Shown here in pieces: positions 9,038-18,523 of a DNA stretch of 64,000 nt (position 1 is its first letter; each line of letters begins with the position of its first letter). The stretch lies in the NCBI RefSeq assembly GCF_000389635.1, contig NC_021182.1, positions 2,604,001-2,668,000 of the forward strand, read 5' to 3'. The position numbers and the translations under genes were made by a program. Source of the stretch: Clostridium pasteurianum BC1. GTDB taxonomy: Bacteria; Bacillota; Clostridia; Clostridiales; Clostridiaceae. The notes under the pieces are model-generated. The model was not told the origin of the DNA. It saw only the letters and a program-made list of their open reading frames with translations, and did no database searches.

Positions 9038-11272
9038 TTGCCAAGGAGAAGAAATGTAAAAAATAATACTTCAAATGAAAATTCAACTTTAAACAGCGAT
9101 ATTGCAGGTGTAGTATTAATATGCTTCGGTATATTTATAGTATTCAGTCTTTTTTTCACTAATACAAGTGGTATATTGGGAAAGGGAATGAGAAAATTAT
9201 TATTTACTACAATAGGCATGGGCTCCTATGTTTTCCCATTTATCTTAATAATAATTGGCATAGGTTATATGGTGAAAAGGGGAAATATAGGATATAATAA
9301 AAAGTTTTTTGGAATTATTCTTTTTATAATAAATACTCTTCTTATTATTACAATGATAAATTTAAATGATTATTATATTAATGGACAAGTAATGGAGGGT
9401 GTTCAAAAAATATATGACACTGATAGCATAATACATGGTGGAGTGATTTCTTATATGATAGATATTCCAATATTAAAACTATTTGGTAAAGGATGTTATG
9501 TGCTATTCTCCTGCATTTATATAGTTTCTTTTGTACTTATATCAAAAAAATCATTGGGGGATGCTTTAAAAAAAACTCTTCTCGTCATTAAGAATAAAAG
9601 ACAGAGTGCTGATAAAGTAGAAGAATGCAATATTGTAGAAGAGGATAATAATAATGTTGTAAAAGGCGCTTTAAATAAGATAAAAGTTATGGATTTTTTA
9701 AAAAATACATCTCCTGTAAATGAGAATAAAGCCATTTCTGAATCTGAAATTCAAATAAGGGATAGTAATGATAAAGAAACTGCTGCAAAAGATATAAGTG
9801 AAGAACTTGAAAAAGAAATTGAAGATAATTCCATTCAAAGTATTAATGGGGATTATGAACTTCCAACTATAGATTTACTAAATGAAAATGAATTGAGCAA
9901 ATTAAAGAGAAGTGATAAGAAAGAGCTTCTAACGAGTGCAACAAAATTAACAGATACTCTAAATAGTTTTGGAGTAGATGCAAAAGTAATTCAAGTTACG
10001 AAAGGACCTTCCGTAACTAGATATGAGCTTCAGCCAAGCGCAGGAGTGAAGGTAAGTAAAATAGTGAATTTAGCTGACGACATAGCTCTAAATTTGGCTT
10101 CTGCTGGTGTGAGAATAGAGGCTCCAATTCCCGGAAAAGCAGCTATAGGTATAGAAGTTCCAAATAAGGACTTAACCCCTGTATATTTACGTGAAGTTAT
10201 AGAGTCAGATGCTTTTATCAATACAAAATACAAATTAGCATTTTGTCTTGGTAAGGATATAGGTGGAAACTGTGTCGTATCCGATTTAAGTAAAATGCCT
10301 CATATGCTTATTGCAGGTGCTACTGGTTCAGGTAAAAGTGTATGTATTAATACTCTAATAATAAGTATTTTATATAAATACCTGCCTGATGATGTTAAAC
10401 TACTTATGATTGATCCTAAAGTAGTTGAGCTTAGTATATATAATGGTATACCGCATCTTTTGATTCCTGTAGTAACTAACCCCAAAAAGGCAGCAGGCGC
10501 CCTTAGTTGGGCTGTAAATGAAATGACAAGGAGATACAAAATATTTGCTGATAATAGTGTGAGAAATATAGAGGGATATAATGAATTATTTTATAAGGGT
10601 AGAATAGACAATAAATTGCCCTGGGTAGTTATAATAATTGATGAGCTTGCAGATTTAATGATGGTATGCCCAAATGATGTAGAAGATTATATAGGAAGAC
10701 TAGCTCAAATGGCTAGAGCAGCGGGAATGCATTTGGTTATTGCAACTCAAAGACCTTCTGTGGATGTTATTACAGGAGTAATAAAGGCAAATATTCCTTC
10801 GAGAATATCTTTTGCAGTATCCAGTCAAATAGATTCTAGAACAATACTTGATACAGCTGGAGCTGAAAAACTTTTAGGTAAAGGTGATATGCTATTCTAT
10901 CCGGTAGGAGAATCTAAACCCTTAAGAATACAGGGAGCTTTTATATCTGAGGAAGAAGTTGAAAAAGTTGTAACCTTTATTAAAAATCAAAATCCAAAAT
11001 CTGAATATAGAGAAGAAATAATTGAAGAAATAAATAATAGCTCATCAGATTCTAAATCATCAGATGAAGATGAATTATTAAATGAAGCCATAAAAATTGT
11101 GGTGGAATCAGATCAAGCCTCTACTTCATTAATACAGAGAAAACTTAGAATAGGATATAATAGAGCTGCTAGAATTGTTGAACAATTAGAAGAAAAGGGG
11201 ATTATATCAAAAAGAGATGGAAGCAAACCTAGAAATATCTTGATAAGTAAGGATGAAATAGGAAATTTATAA
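9038..11272 (+). CDS. ftsK: DNA translocase FtsK/SpoIIIE
   Basis: Septal double-stranded DNA pump that clears chromosomes from the division or sporulation septum. About 744 residues: four N-terminal membrane segments (roughly residues 20-170), an acidic linker (about 190-290), and the RecA-like motor with Walker A AGATGSGKS near 430 and Walker B VVIIIDELADLMM near 535. The C-terminal winged-helix gamma domain (SLIQRKLRIGYNRAARIVEQ) reads KOPS/SRS-type sequences. A TTG start at 9038 is placed 8 bp after GGAGG. The TTG at 9023 lies upstream of the ribosome site. Confidence 0.96.
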   Translation: MPRRRNVKNNTSNENSTLNSDIAGVVLICFGIFIVFSLFFTNTSGILGKGMRKLLFTTIGMGSYVFPFILIIIGIGYMVKRGNIGYNKKFFGIILFIINTLLIITMINLNDYYINGQVMEGVQKIYDTDSIIHGGVISYMIDIPILKLFGKGCYVLFSCIYIVSFVLISKKSLGDALKKTLLVIKNKRQSADKVEECNIVEEDNNNVVKGALNKIKVMDFLKNTSPVNENKAISESEIQIRDSNDKETAAKDISEELEKEIEDNSIQSINGDYELPTIDLLNENELSKLKRSDKKELLTSATKLTDTLNSFGVDAKVIQVTKGPSVTRYELQPSAGVKVSKIVNLADDIALNLASAGVRIEAPIPGKAAIGIEVPNKDLTPVYLREVIESDAFINTKYKLAFCLGKDIGGNCVVSDLSKMPHMLIAGATGSGKSVCINTLIISILYKYLPDDVKLLMIDPKVVELSIYNGIPHLLIPVVTNPKKAAGALSWAVNEMTRRYKIFADNSVRNIEGYNELFYKGRIDNKLPWVVIIIDELADLMMVCPNDVEDYIGRLAQMARAAGMHLVIATQRPSVDVITGVIKANIPSRISFAVSSQIDSRTILDTAGAEKLLGKGDMLFYPVGESKPLRIQGAFISEEEVEKVVTFIKNQNPKSEYREEIIEEINNSSSDSKSSDEDELLNEAIKIVVESDQASTSLIQRKLRIGYNRAARIVEQLEEKGIISKRDGSKPRNILISKDEIGNL

Positions 11273-11292
11273 TATTTCCCAGGGAATATTTG
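11270..11292 (+). terminator. Weak hairpin after ftsK
   Basis: AATATTTCCC and GGGAATATT pair with one bulged T across the ftsK stop. The following T-rich tract is short, so terminator strength is doubtful. Confidence 0.4.
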
Positions 11293-11351
11293 TAATAAAA
11301 AAATTCTTGTGAAATTAAATTTTTAGCTATAAAATGAGTAGTGTTGATATA

Positions 11352-11510
11352 AGGCATCTTCAAAAAATAACTATCCAGTATGCTAGTCTATTTCGTATCA
11401 TACCGCGTCAGCAGAACCTTCTGATAGTACCCACTATCATCAGAACCTGTTTCTTGTATGATTCAAAATATCCGTTGCATCTTTGATTTGTTATTTATTT
11501 TCAGATGCCT
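11352..11510. mobile_element. MITE-like element, long copy
   Basis: Left end AGGCATCTTCAAAAAATAAC and right end GTTATTTATTTTCAGATGCC are imperfect inverted repeats. The element shares CAGTATGCT-G/A-GTcTATTT with the 17202-17272 copy. Its interior holds further hairpins, such as CTGATAGT acc ACTATCA. The right end stops 4 bp before the rimO ribosome site. No transposase is encoded. Confidence 0.65.
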
Positions 11511-11527
11511 ACGTAGGAGGATTTCAT

Positions 11528-12868
11528 GTGAATAAACTAAATTTTGGACTGATAAGTTTAGGCTGTGATAAAAATAGAATTGATTCAGAGACTATACTTG
11601 GGGATATTAAAGACAATTATGAAATAGTAAATGACCCTAAAAAAGCTGATATAATTTTGGTAAATACTTGTGGATTTATTGAGGCCTCAAAGCAAGAATC
11701 TATAGATACTATTTTGGAAATGGCAGAATATAAAAATAAATATAACTGCAAAATGCTTATAGCCACTGGATGTTTAACACAAAGATATGGAAATGAATTA
11801 TTAAATTTAATGCCTGAATTAGATTTAATTCTTGGGGTAAATGATTATAATAAACTTAATCAGGCTATTGGAAATTTTTTTAATGAGGGTGGAAAAAAAC
11901 AAAGTTTATGTAATTATAGTGATGAAAATATAAATGGGGGAAAAAGAATTGTAACTACTGGATCCTTTAGTGCTTATGTAAGAATATCTGAAGGCTGCAA
12001 TAATTCCTGCTCCTATTGCATAATTCCTAAAATTAGAGGAAAATATAGAAGCAGAACAATGGAAGATATTATTGAGGAATGTATTGAACTGAGTGAACAG
12101 GGTATTAAAGAAATAATACTTGTAGCCCAGGATACTACAAGATATGGATTGGATATTTACAATAAAAAAATGCTTCCTGAGCTTCTTAGAAAAATTAGTG
12201 AAATTAAATCTATTCAATGGATAAGAATACTCTATTGTTATCCTGAAGAAATAACAGATGAATTAGTAGCTGAAATTTCTACTAATGACAAAGTATGTAA
12301 GTATATAGATATACCAATACAGCATATTAGCAATAATATACTTACAAAAATGAAAAGACATACAAAAAAAGAAGAGATAACTAAATCAATATTAAATTTA
12401 AAAAGTACAATAAAAAATATATGCCTCAGAACATCAATAATTGTAGGCTTTCCTGGCGAAACAGATGAGGATTTTGAGGAACTAAAGGATTTTATTAAAT
12501 ATATTAAATTTGATAAATTGGGAGTTTTCATGTATTCAAGAGAAGAGGAAACAGAAGCTTTTTATATGCCAAATCAAATAGATGAAGCTGTAAAGAAACA
12601 GAGGCAGGAAGAATTGATGCTAATTCAACAGCAAATATCAAAAGATATAAATAAAACAAAAATTGGTAGAATATATAATGTTATTATAGAAGGAAAAAAT
12701 AATAATAACTTTTGGTATGGAAGAAATTATGAAATAGCTCCGGAAATAGATGGTGAAATTTTTTTCAAATGTGATAGAATATTAAATGTAGGTAATTTTA
12801 TTAACGTAAAAATTATAGATAGTCTAGAATATGATTTAATAGGGGTTGTATGTGATGAATCTTGCTAA
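11528..12868 (+). CDS. rimO: Ribosomal protein S12 methylthiotransferase RimO
   Basis: Radical-SAM enzyme that adds a methylthio group to the conserved aspartate of S12. The N-terminal UPF0004 domain starts [17 protein letters not shown] with its own cluster-binding cysteines. The radical-SAM CxxxCxxC motif is in [15 protein letters not shown] near residue 150, and a TRAM domain ends the chain. GTG 11528 follows TAGGAGG by 7 bp. The longer in-frame start at 11483 would begin inside the MITE and is rejected. Its 3' end overlaps pgsA. Confidence 0.95.
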   Translation: MNKLNFGLISLGCDKNRIDSETILGDIKDNYEIVNDPKKADIILVNTCGFIEASKQESIDTILEMAEYKNKYNCKMLIATGCLTQRYGNELLNLMPELDLILGVNDYNKLNQAIGNFFNEGGKKQSLCNYSDENINGGKRIVTTGSFSAYVRISEGCNNSCSYCIIPKIRGKYRSRTMEDIIEECIELSEQGIKEIILVAQDTTRYGLDIYNKKMLPELLRKISEIKSIQWIRILYCYPEEITDELVAEISTNDKVCKYIDIPIQHISNNILTKMKRHTKKEEITKSILNLKSTIKNICLRTSIIVGFPGETDEDFEELKDFIKYIKFDKLGVFMYSREEETEAFYMPNQIDEAVKKQRQEELMLIQQQISKDINKTKIGRIYNVIIEGKNNNNFWYGRNYEIAPEIDGEIFFKCDRILNVGNFINVKIIDSLEYDLIGVVCDESC

Positions 12869-13439
12869 TAAACTAACTGTAATAAGAATAATCTTAGTTC
12901 CTGTTTTTTTGATTTTTATTACTGTGAAGGGAATTCCTTATGGTAGAAGTATTGCCACTACTGTTTTTATTATAGCTGCTCTTACAGATAAATTAGATGG
13001 TTATATAGCTCGAAGTAGAAATCAAATAACACGTTTTGGAAAATTAATGGATCCTTTAGCAGATAAGCTCTTAGTATCTGCTGCTTTAGTATCTCTAGTG
13101 GAATTTCATATACTAAACAGTTGGATTGCTATTATAATAATTGCAAGGGAGTTTGCAGTTACAGGACTTAGATCAATTGCTGCTGCAGAAGGCATTGTAT
13201 TAGCTGCTAGTTGGTGGGGCAAAATAAAAACTGTTATACAAATTGTTGCTATTGTATGTGCGCTAATAAATTTAAATATACGTCATATTAATTTTCTACA
13301 TAATTATTTTCCTGTTGATTTGGTATCATTATTTGAGTACTTAACTAATATAACTATGTTTTTAGCTGTTATAATTACTGTAATTTCTGGTACTGACTAT
13401 TTTGTAAAGAATCGAGAAATTATAAGAGCAGATAAATGA
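12855..13439 (+). CDS. pgsA: CDP-diacylglycerol-glycerol-3-phosphate 3-phosphatidyltransferase
   Basis: Integral membrane enzyme making phosphatidylglycerol phosphate, the committed step to PG and cardiolipin. The CDP-alcohol phosphotransferase signature DG-x2-AR-x8-G-x3-D-x3-D lies in [10 protein letters not shown]...[10 protein letters not shown] around residues 45-70, and five to six hydrophobic segments span the rest. At 194 residues it has normal length. ATG 12855 is 9 bp after AGGGG and overlaps rimO by 14 bp, which suggests coupling. Confidence 0.95.
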   Translation: MNLANKLTVIRIILVPVFLIFITVKGIPYGRSIATTVFIIAALTDKLDGYIARSRNQITRFGKLMDPLADKLLVSAALVSLVEFHILNSWIAIIIIAREFAVTGLRSIAAAEGIVLAASWWGKIKTVIQIVAIVCALINLNIRHINFLHNYFPVDLVSLFEYLTNITMFLAVIITVISGTDYFVKNREIIRADK

Positions 13440-13471
13440 ATAAAAAAATTAATTGTGTCCATAATTTTACT

Positions 13472-13510
13472 ATAAATAAAGTTCCTGTGAAAAGCAGGAA
13501 CTTTATTTAT
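13472..13510 (+). terminator. pgsA terminator
   Basis: Perfect 16-bp stem, 13472-13487 with 13495-13510 (core AAAGTTCCTG/CAGGAACTTT), with a T-rich 3' arm. Its last five bases are the TTTAT that borders element copy B. Confidence 0.85.
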
Positions 13511-13668
13511 CCGATGACTACCCACTCTAATACTCCCATTGAACTCTGTAAAAGAGGGAGTAAAGAGTGGCTACGTCCCTGGATAACGATTTACCCTAAA
13601 TGACAACGAGTTCTAAGTATCAGAGGTCATAACCAAAAACTCCACCTGATACCAAGAACTCTGTTTAT
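13511..13668 (+). repeat. CCGATGAC structured element, copy B
   Basis: Closest relative of copy A. CCACTCT..TACTCCC pairs with GGGAGTA.AGAGTGG, CCGATGAC with GTCCCTGG, and GAGTTCT.AGTATCAG with CTGATAC.AAGAACTC around a much larger loop than in copy A. It is bordered by TTTAT on both sides (13506-13510 and 13664-13668). It ends 5 bp before the recA -35 box, so it is not in the recA leader. Confidence 0.78.
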
Positions 13669-13672
13669 AGTA

Positions 13673-13701
13673 TTGACCTTGTTTAAAATTTGTTATATAA
13701 T
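13673..13701 (+). promoter_or_regulatory. recA promoter
   Basis: TTGACC at 13673-13678 and TATAAT at 13696-13701 with 17-bp spacing. Confidence 0.85.
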
Positions 13702-13707
13702 TTACAT

Positions 13708-13721
13708 AGAACAAATGTTCG
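13708..13721 (+). promoter_or_regulatory. LexA (SOS) box of recA
   Basis: AGAACAAATGTTCG matches the Gram-positive LexA/DinR box CGAACRNRYGTTYG except at the first base. It lies just downstream of the -10 box, where bound LexA would block transcription. Confidence 0.85.
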
Positions 13722-13760
13722 ATATGAATGAAAGGCTGGTGAACCCCTTAGGGGATATAT

Positions 13761-14822
13761 ATGGATAATGAAAAATTTAAAGCACTAGAAGCTGCCTTAG
13801 GACAAATTGAAAAACAATTTGGTAAGGGCTCTATTATGAAACTTGGAGAACATAGTGTATTGGATGTAGATTCAATATCAACAGGTTGTTTATCTTTAGA
13901 TATAGCATTGGGAATAGGTGGAGTGCCAAGAGGGAGAGTTGTAGAAATATATGGACCTGAATCCTCTGGTAAAACTACAGTAGCCCTTCATGTTATAGCA
14001 GAAGCTCAAAAATCAGAAGGTACTGCTGCTTTTATTGATGCTGAACATGCCTTAGATCCTGCTTATGCAAGAAGGCTTGGAGTTGATACGGAAAATTTAA
14101 TAGTTTCACAGCCAGATACTGGAGAGCAAGCTCTAGAAATAGCTGAAGCCCTTGTAAGGTCTAATGCAATAGATGTAATAGTAGTGGATTCTGTTGCTGC
14201 TTTAGTTCCTAAAGCTGAAATAGAAGGTGAAATGGGAGATTCACATGTTGGTCTTCAGGCAAGACTTATGTCTCAAGCCCTTAGAAAGCTTGCAGGAGCT
14301 ATAAATAAATCAAAATGTGTAGTTATATTTATAAATCAATTAAGAGAAAAAGTCGGAGTTATGTTTGGAAGTCCAGAGACAACTCCCGGTGGAAGAGCTT
14401 TAAAATTCTATGCTTCCGTGAGAATGGACATTAGAAGAATAGATTCTATAAAGCAGGGTGATGAAATAATTGGTAATAGAACTAGAGTAAAGGTAATAAA
14501 AAATAAAATAGCTCCTCCATTTAAGCAAGCTGAATTTGATATAATGTATAATGAAGGAATTTCAAAAGAAGGAAATATTGTTGACGTTGGAGTTAAAGAA
14601 GAAATAATTCAAAAAAGCGGTGCCTGGTTCTCCTATGGAGAAGTAAGACTTGGTCAAGGTAGAGAAAATGCTAAACAGTATTTAAAAGAAAATCCGGATA
14701 TAGAAATTGAAATAGAAACTAAAATAAGAGAAAAAAATGAGTTGCCTATAAAAAAATCAAATTCTGATACTGATGATACGGATGAAAAGTTAGAAAAGGA
14801 TAAAAAATTATCTAAAGCTTAA
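13761..14822 (+). CDS. recA: Recombinase RecA
   Basis: ATP-dependent strand-exchange protein and coprotease for LexA. Walker [10 protein letters not shown] is near residues 67-75 and Walker [13 protein letters not shown] near 140. The conserved [16 protein letters not shown] block is near 195, and the C-terminal tail is acidic. At 353 residues it has normal length. The ATG is preceded by a CCCCTTAGGGG palindrome that includes the AGGGG ribosome site and could lower translation. Promoter and LexA box are directly upstream. Confidence 0.98.
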   Translation: MDNEKFKALEAALGQIEKQFGKGSIMKLGEHSVLDVDSISTGCLSLDIALGIGGVPRGRVVEIYGPESSGKTTVALHVIAEAQKSEGTAAFIDAEHALDPAYARRLGVDTENLIVSQPDTGEQALEIAEALVRSNAIDVIVVDSVAALVPKAEIEGEMGDSHVGLQARLMSQALRKLAGAINKSKCVVIFINQLREKVGVMFGSPETTPGGRALKFYASVRMDIRRIDSIKQGDEIIGNRTRVKVIKNKIAPPFKQAEFDIMYNEGISKEGNIVDVGVKEEIIQKSGAWFSYGEVRLGQGRENAKQYLKENPDIEIEIETKIREKNELPIKKSNSDTDDTDEKLEKDKKLSKA

Positions 14823-14865
14823 CACTATAAAGTGTATAATTTTTATTCATATTAAATATAATAAA

Positions 14866-14903
14866 AGCACTATAAAAATTATTAAAATAATTTTTATAGT
14901 GCT
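14866..14903 (+). terminator. recA terminator
   Basis: AGCACTATAAAAATTATT and AATAATTTTTATAGTGCT pair perfectly over 18 bp with an A/T loop. A small hairpin ACACT/AGTGT sits just upstream at the stop codon. Confidence 0.8.
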
Positions 14904-15115
14904 AATTTTAAACAATAATTTAATTTTATGTATAAATTAACATAGTTAAATTTTATAAACTTGACAGCAATCTTAAATTAATATACAATTAATTTAAATA
15001 CAAATACTGGTTTAGCATATTCAAATGATTGCCAATTGAATAAATATGACACCTTTTCAAAGCTTTCATTCTACAATTTTATGAAGCTATATAAGCAAAG
15101 GAGGTGTTTGCGGCA

Positions 15116-16660
15116 ATGGGACTACTTAAATATTGGATGATAATTGTCGTTGTACTGGTAATTCTGGTGGTTATAATTGAACTTTATATTAGAAAAAAAT
15201 ATTCTTGGGCTAAAATATCTAAAGCTGAAGAAGATGCAAAAAATATAAGGGATGAGGCTAGCAGAGAAGCTGAATCGATGAAAAAAGAGTCCATTTTAGA
15301 AGCAAAGGATGAAGTTCATAAGCTTAGAATTGATTTTGAAAAAGAATCAAGAGAGCGAAGATCTGAGATCCAAAGATTAGAAAGAAGAAATATTCAAAGA
15401 GAAGAAGCTCTAGATAAAAAGAGTGAATTAATTGAGAAAAAAGAAGGTAATTTAAACGCACGTGAAAGTGCAGTGGAAGAAAAGGAAAAGAGCATTGAAG
15501 AATTATATCAAAACCAAAGGAAAGAAATTGAGAGACTTTCAAATCTGAGTTCTGAAGAAGCGAAAGAATTGCTACTTGAAGAAGTTCGTAAAGAAATAAA
15601 ACATGAATCAGCAGTTATGATTAAAGAGATTGAAACAAAAGCTAAAGAAGAAGCCGATAAAAAGGCTCGAGAAATCATAACTTGTGCAATACAGAGATGT
15701 GCTGCAGATCATGTAGCAGAGTCAACAGTTTATGTTGTGTCTTTACCTAATGATGAAATGAAAGGTCGAATAATTGGAAGAGAAGGCAGAAATATTAGGG
15801 CCTTGGAAACCCTTACCGGAATTGATTTAATAATCGATGATACACCAGAAGCAGTCATACTTTCTGGCTTTGATCCTATAAGAAGAGAAGTTGCAAGAAT
15901 AGCCTTAGAAAAATTAATATTGGATGGTAGAATTCATCCTGCTAGGATTGAAGAAATGGTTGAAAAAGCTAAAAAAGAAGTAGAAAACAATATAAAAGAA
16001 GAAGGCGAGCAAGCCACTTTCGAAACTGGTGTTCATGGTTTACATGCAGAACTTATAAGACTTTTAGGAAGATTAAAGTACAGAACAAGTTATGGCCAGA
16101 ATGTTTTAAAGCATTCTGTAGAAGTATCGTACTTAGCTGGATTTATGGCATCTGAACTTGGTATAGATCCAACCCTTGCAAAAAGAGCAGGTTTACTACA
16201 TGACATAGGAAAAGCAGTAGATCATGAAATTGAAGGACCACATGCTTTAATCGGTTCTGAAATAGCAAAGAAGCATCATGAATCTTCTGTTATAGTAAAT
16301 GCAATTGGGGCTCACCATGGTGATATAGACCCTCAATCACTTGAAGCTATACTTGTTCAAGCGGCAGATGCTATATCTGCTGCAAGGCCTGGTGCAAGAC
16401 GAGAAACTTTAGAAGCATATATAAAACGTTTGGAGAAGTTAGAAGAAATTTCAAACTCATACGAAGGTGTAGAAAAGTCATATGCCATTCAGGCTGGAAG
16501 AGAAATTAGAATAATGGTTAAACCAGAAAGTGTTGATGATGCAGGAGCATCAGAAATGGCAAGGAATATTGTTAAGAGAATAGAAAGTGAATTAGAGTAT
16601 CCTGGTCAAATTAAAATTAATGTAATAAGAGAAACTCGAGCAGTAGATTATGCAAAATAA
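15116..16660 (+). CDS. rny: Ribonuclease Y
   Basis: Membrane-anchored endoribonuclease that starts decay of many Firmicute mRNAs. One N-terminal membrane helix (residues 5-25) is followed by a charged coiled coil to about residue 195. A KH domain ([17 protein letters not shown] near 215) and an HD domain with [11 protein letters not shown] and the [10 protein letters not shown] metal motif (near 365) follow. At 514 residues it has typical length. ATG 15116 lies about 11 bp after AAAGGAGGTG. The GTG at 15104 overlaps that site. Confidence 0.97.
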   Translation: MGLLKYWMIIVVVLVILVVIIELYIRKKYSWAKISKAEEDAKNIRDEASREAESMKKESILEAKDEVHKLRIDFEKESRERRSEIQRLERRNIQREEALDKKSELIEKKEGNLNARESAVEEKEKSIEELYQNQRKEIERLSNLSSEEAKELLLEEVRKEIKHESAVMIKEIETKAKEEADKKAREIITCAIQRCAADHVAESTVYVVSLPNDEMKGRIIGREGRNIRALETLTGIDLIIDDTPEAVILSGFDPIRREVARIALEKLILDGRIHPARIEEMVEKAKKEVENNIKEEGEQATFETGVHGLHAELIRLLGRLKYRTSYGQNVLKHSVEVSYLAGFMASELGIDPTLAKRAGLLHDIGKAVDHEIEGPHALIGSEIAKKHHESSVIVNAIGAHHGDIDPQSLEAILVQAADAISAARPGARRETLEAYIKRLEKLEEISNSYEGVEKSYAIQAGREIRIMVKPESVDDAGASEMARNIVKRIESELEYPGQIKINVIRETRAVDYAK

Positions 16661-16672
16661 ATATATATTATT

Positions 16673-16752
16673 ATTTTCCTCTATACTTATAGAGGAAAAT
16701 TTTGATTGTGATAAAAATTCCTTTGATTTTTGTAAAAATTAAAGGAATTTTT
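16673..16752 (+). terminator. Two consecutive terminator hairpins after rny
   Basis: First stem 16673-16685/16688-16700 (ATTTTCCTCTATA with its complement, 2-nt apparent loop). Second stem 16713-16724/16741-16752 (AAAAATTCCTTT/AAAGGAATTTTT) with a following T-run. Confidence 0.8.
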
Positions 16753-16830
16753 TATACAATGTAGAATAATATACCTATAGGTTTGAATATCTAAAATTAC
16801 TATTTTTAATTGAACTTTAGGAGGGTTATT

Positions 16831-17091
16831 ATGGAAGTATTAAAAGTTTCAGCAAAATCAAGTCCAAATTCAGTAGCAGGCGCTCTAGCAGGGGTACTAA
16901 GAGAAAGAGGAGTTGCAGAAATACAAGCTATCGGAGCTGGTGCAATAAATCAAGCTAATAAAGCCATAGCTATTGCAAGAGGTTTCGTAGCTCCTAGTGG
17001 AATAGATTTAGTATGTATACCAGCCTTCACGGATATTGAAATAGATGGTGAAGAAAGAACAGCCATAAAGCTTATTGTACAACCTAGATAG
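16831..17091 (+). CDS. spoVS: Stage V sporulation protein S
   Basis: Small dimeric Alba-like protein needed for normal sporulation timing and coat formation. At 86 residues it has exact family length, with the highly conserved start MEVLKVSAKSSPNSVAGALA and the GAGAINQANKAIAIARGFV block. ATG 16831 follows AGGAGG by 6 bp. Position downstream of rny is the normal clostridial arrangement. It is an independent unit with terminators on both sides. Confidence 0.97.
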   Translation: MEVLKVSAKSSPNSVAGALAGVLRERGVAEIQAIGAGAINQANKAIAIARGFVAPSGIDLVCIPAFTDIEIDGEERTAIKLIVQPR

Positions 17092-17125
17092 GGGAAGTTT
17101 AAGTTTTTTTATTGAATATTTTAAC

Positions 17126-17158
17126 AAAAGGGCTTGGTATTATTCTTCAAGTCCTTTT
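17126..17158 (+). terminator. spoVS terminator
   Basis: AAAAGGGCTTG (17126-17136) pairs with CAAGTCCTTTT (17148-17158) with one G-U pair, then a T-rich tail. Confidence 0.75.
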
Positions 17159-17201
17159 ATTTATTTATTAAATATGTTAAATTATAAATTGTATGTATTT
17201 G

Positions 17202-17272
17202 AGGCAGCTTCAAAATAGAAAATAACTAGTCAGTATGCTGGTGTATTTTCTGCTTATTTATTTTTAATGCCT
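17202..17272. mobile_element. MITE-like element, short copy
   Basis: A 71-bp relative of 11352-11510. AGGCAGCTTCAAAATAGAAAATAA at the left faces TTATTTATTTTTAATGCCT at the right, and the shared core is AACTA-G-TCAGTATGCTGGTGTATTT. It lies 20 bp before the UbiA-family gene start. No coding capacity. Confidence 0.6.
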
Positions 17273-17292
17273 AATAATTTTGGAGGTAACCA

Positions 17293-18165
17293 ATGATTAA
17301 CCTAAATTTTCAGCAGATATTTAAACTTATGAGACCTAAGCAATGGATAAAAAACTTTTTTGTTTTTGCAGCAATGATATTTTCTGGTAAATTTACTGAT
17401 TTACATATATTTATAATAAATATTTTTGTTTTTGCAATGTTTTGTCTAGTATCTTCCTGTGTATATATATTAAATGATCTGGTGGATGTAAATAAAGATA
17501 GACAGCATCCTGAAAAGAAAAATAGACCTATTGCCAGTGGAAAAGTGACAAAATTACAGGCAATAATAGCAGAAATTATTCTGCTTATTTTAGTTTTTAC
17601 CATATGCTATAAAATAGATCTAAAATTATTAGTTGTATTTTTACTTTATTTTATCATTAATATATTCTATTCTTTTAAATTAAAAAATGTAGTTATAATA
17701 GATGTTATGATAATAACTTTTGGATTTGTACTTAGAGTTGAAAGTGGAAGTGTTGCAACTAATGTACAGTTATCTCCATGGATGATTTTATGTACAATTT
17801 TAATTTCGTTGTTTATGTCACTTAACAAAAGAAAAAGTGAAATTATTACATTAAAAGATACAAGTGGTAATCATCGAAGGATATTAGATGAATATTCAGT
17901 GGATTTGATAGAAAATATGCTCACTATAGTAACTCCAAGTATTCTCATTGCCTACTGTCTGTATACATTCAGTTCTATCCAAAGTAGAACAATGATGCTT
18001 ACCATTCCATTTGTACTCTATGGTATATTCAGATATCAATATCTGATGATGAAGCGTAATATAGGAGGAAAGCCTGAGGATGTTTTTCAAAAGGATATAC
18101 CTTTTTTGATTAATGTAATATTATGGGGAATTACTGTTATATCAATTATATATTTTAAACTATAA
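17293..18165 (+). CDS. UbiA-family prenyltransferase, decaprenyl-phosphate phosphoribosyltransferase-like
   Basis: Membrane prenyltransferase with eight or nine hydrophobic segments in 290 residues. The Mg-prenyl-phosphate motif ND-x2-D-x3-D is in YILNDLVDVNKDRQHP near residue 60, and the second Asp-rich loop is FIINIFYS...VIIDVMIIT near 120. The LMRPKQWIKNFFVF start and RPIASGKV block are typical of the DPPR-synthase branch, which transfers phosphoribose to polyprenyl phosphate. The precise substrate here is inferred. TTGGAGG precedes the ATG. Single gene following the short MITE copy. Confidence 0.75.
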   Translation: MINLNFQQIFKLMRPKQWIKNFFVFAAMIFSGKFTDLHIFIINIFVFAMFCLVSSCVYILNDLVDVNKDRQHPEKKNRPIASGKVTKLQAIIAEIILLILVFTICYKIDLKLLVVFLLYFIINIFYSFKLKNVVIIDVMIITFGFVLRVESGSVATNVQLSPWMILCTILISLFMSLNKRKSEIITLKDTSGNHRRILDEYSVDLIENMLTIVTPSILIAYCLYTFSSIQSRTMMLTIPFVLYGIFRYQYLMMKRNIGGKPEDVFQKDIPFLINVILWGITVISIIYFKL

Positions 18166-18523
18166 GTTTATGTGGCTAAAATTCTGAATAATATCCATTG
18201 GATATTTCATCATATTTTGGTATGTGATATGTAAATTTTAAAGTAAAGTCAGCACTTATTTTAATATGTCAAGTTAAAAATATTTAGAATAGTATTGTTT
18301 AGTAATTTAATTAGGAATATAATTCTTATAGATATTATTATATATATTATAATTGCAAATTCATTTAAGCTGAGGGGGAGTATGTTTGTCCCTCTAATTT
18401 ACATGAATTATCTATGAAACTGTCCATGTTATATCACGTTTAAAGGAACGGTAGTATTACACTGGCTAGTTTAAGATAAATTTTGCAACAGTGAAAAATA
18501 ATCCATATCAGGAGGTATTCTTT
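18166..18523. other. Intergenic region before the aminotransferase
   Basis: About 360 bp without a gene. GAGGG...CCCTC near 18373-18398 and CACTG...CAGTG near 18461-18493 could form hairpins, and the stretch CTGGCTAGTTTAAGATAAA vaguely resembles the 3' part of the CCGATGAC elements. The similarity is too weak to call a copy. Confidence 0.4.
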
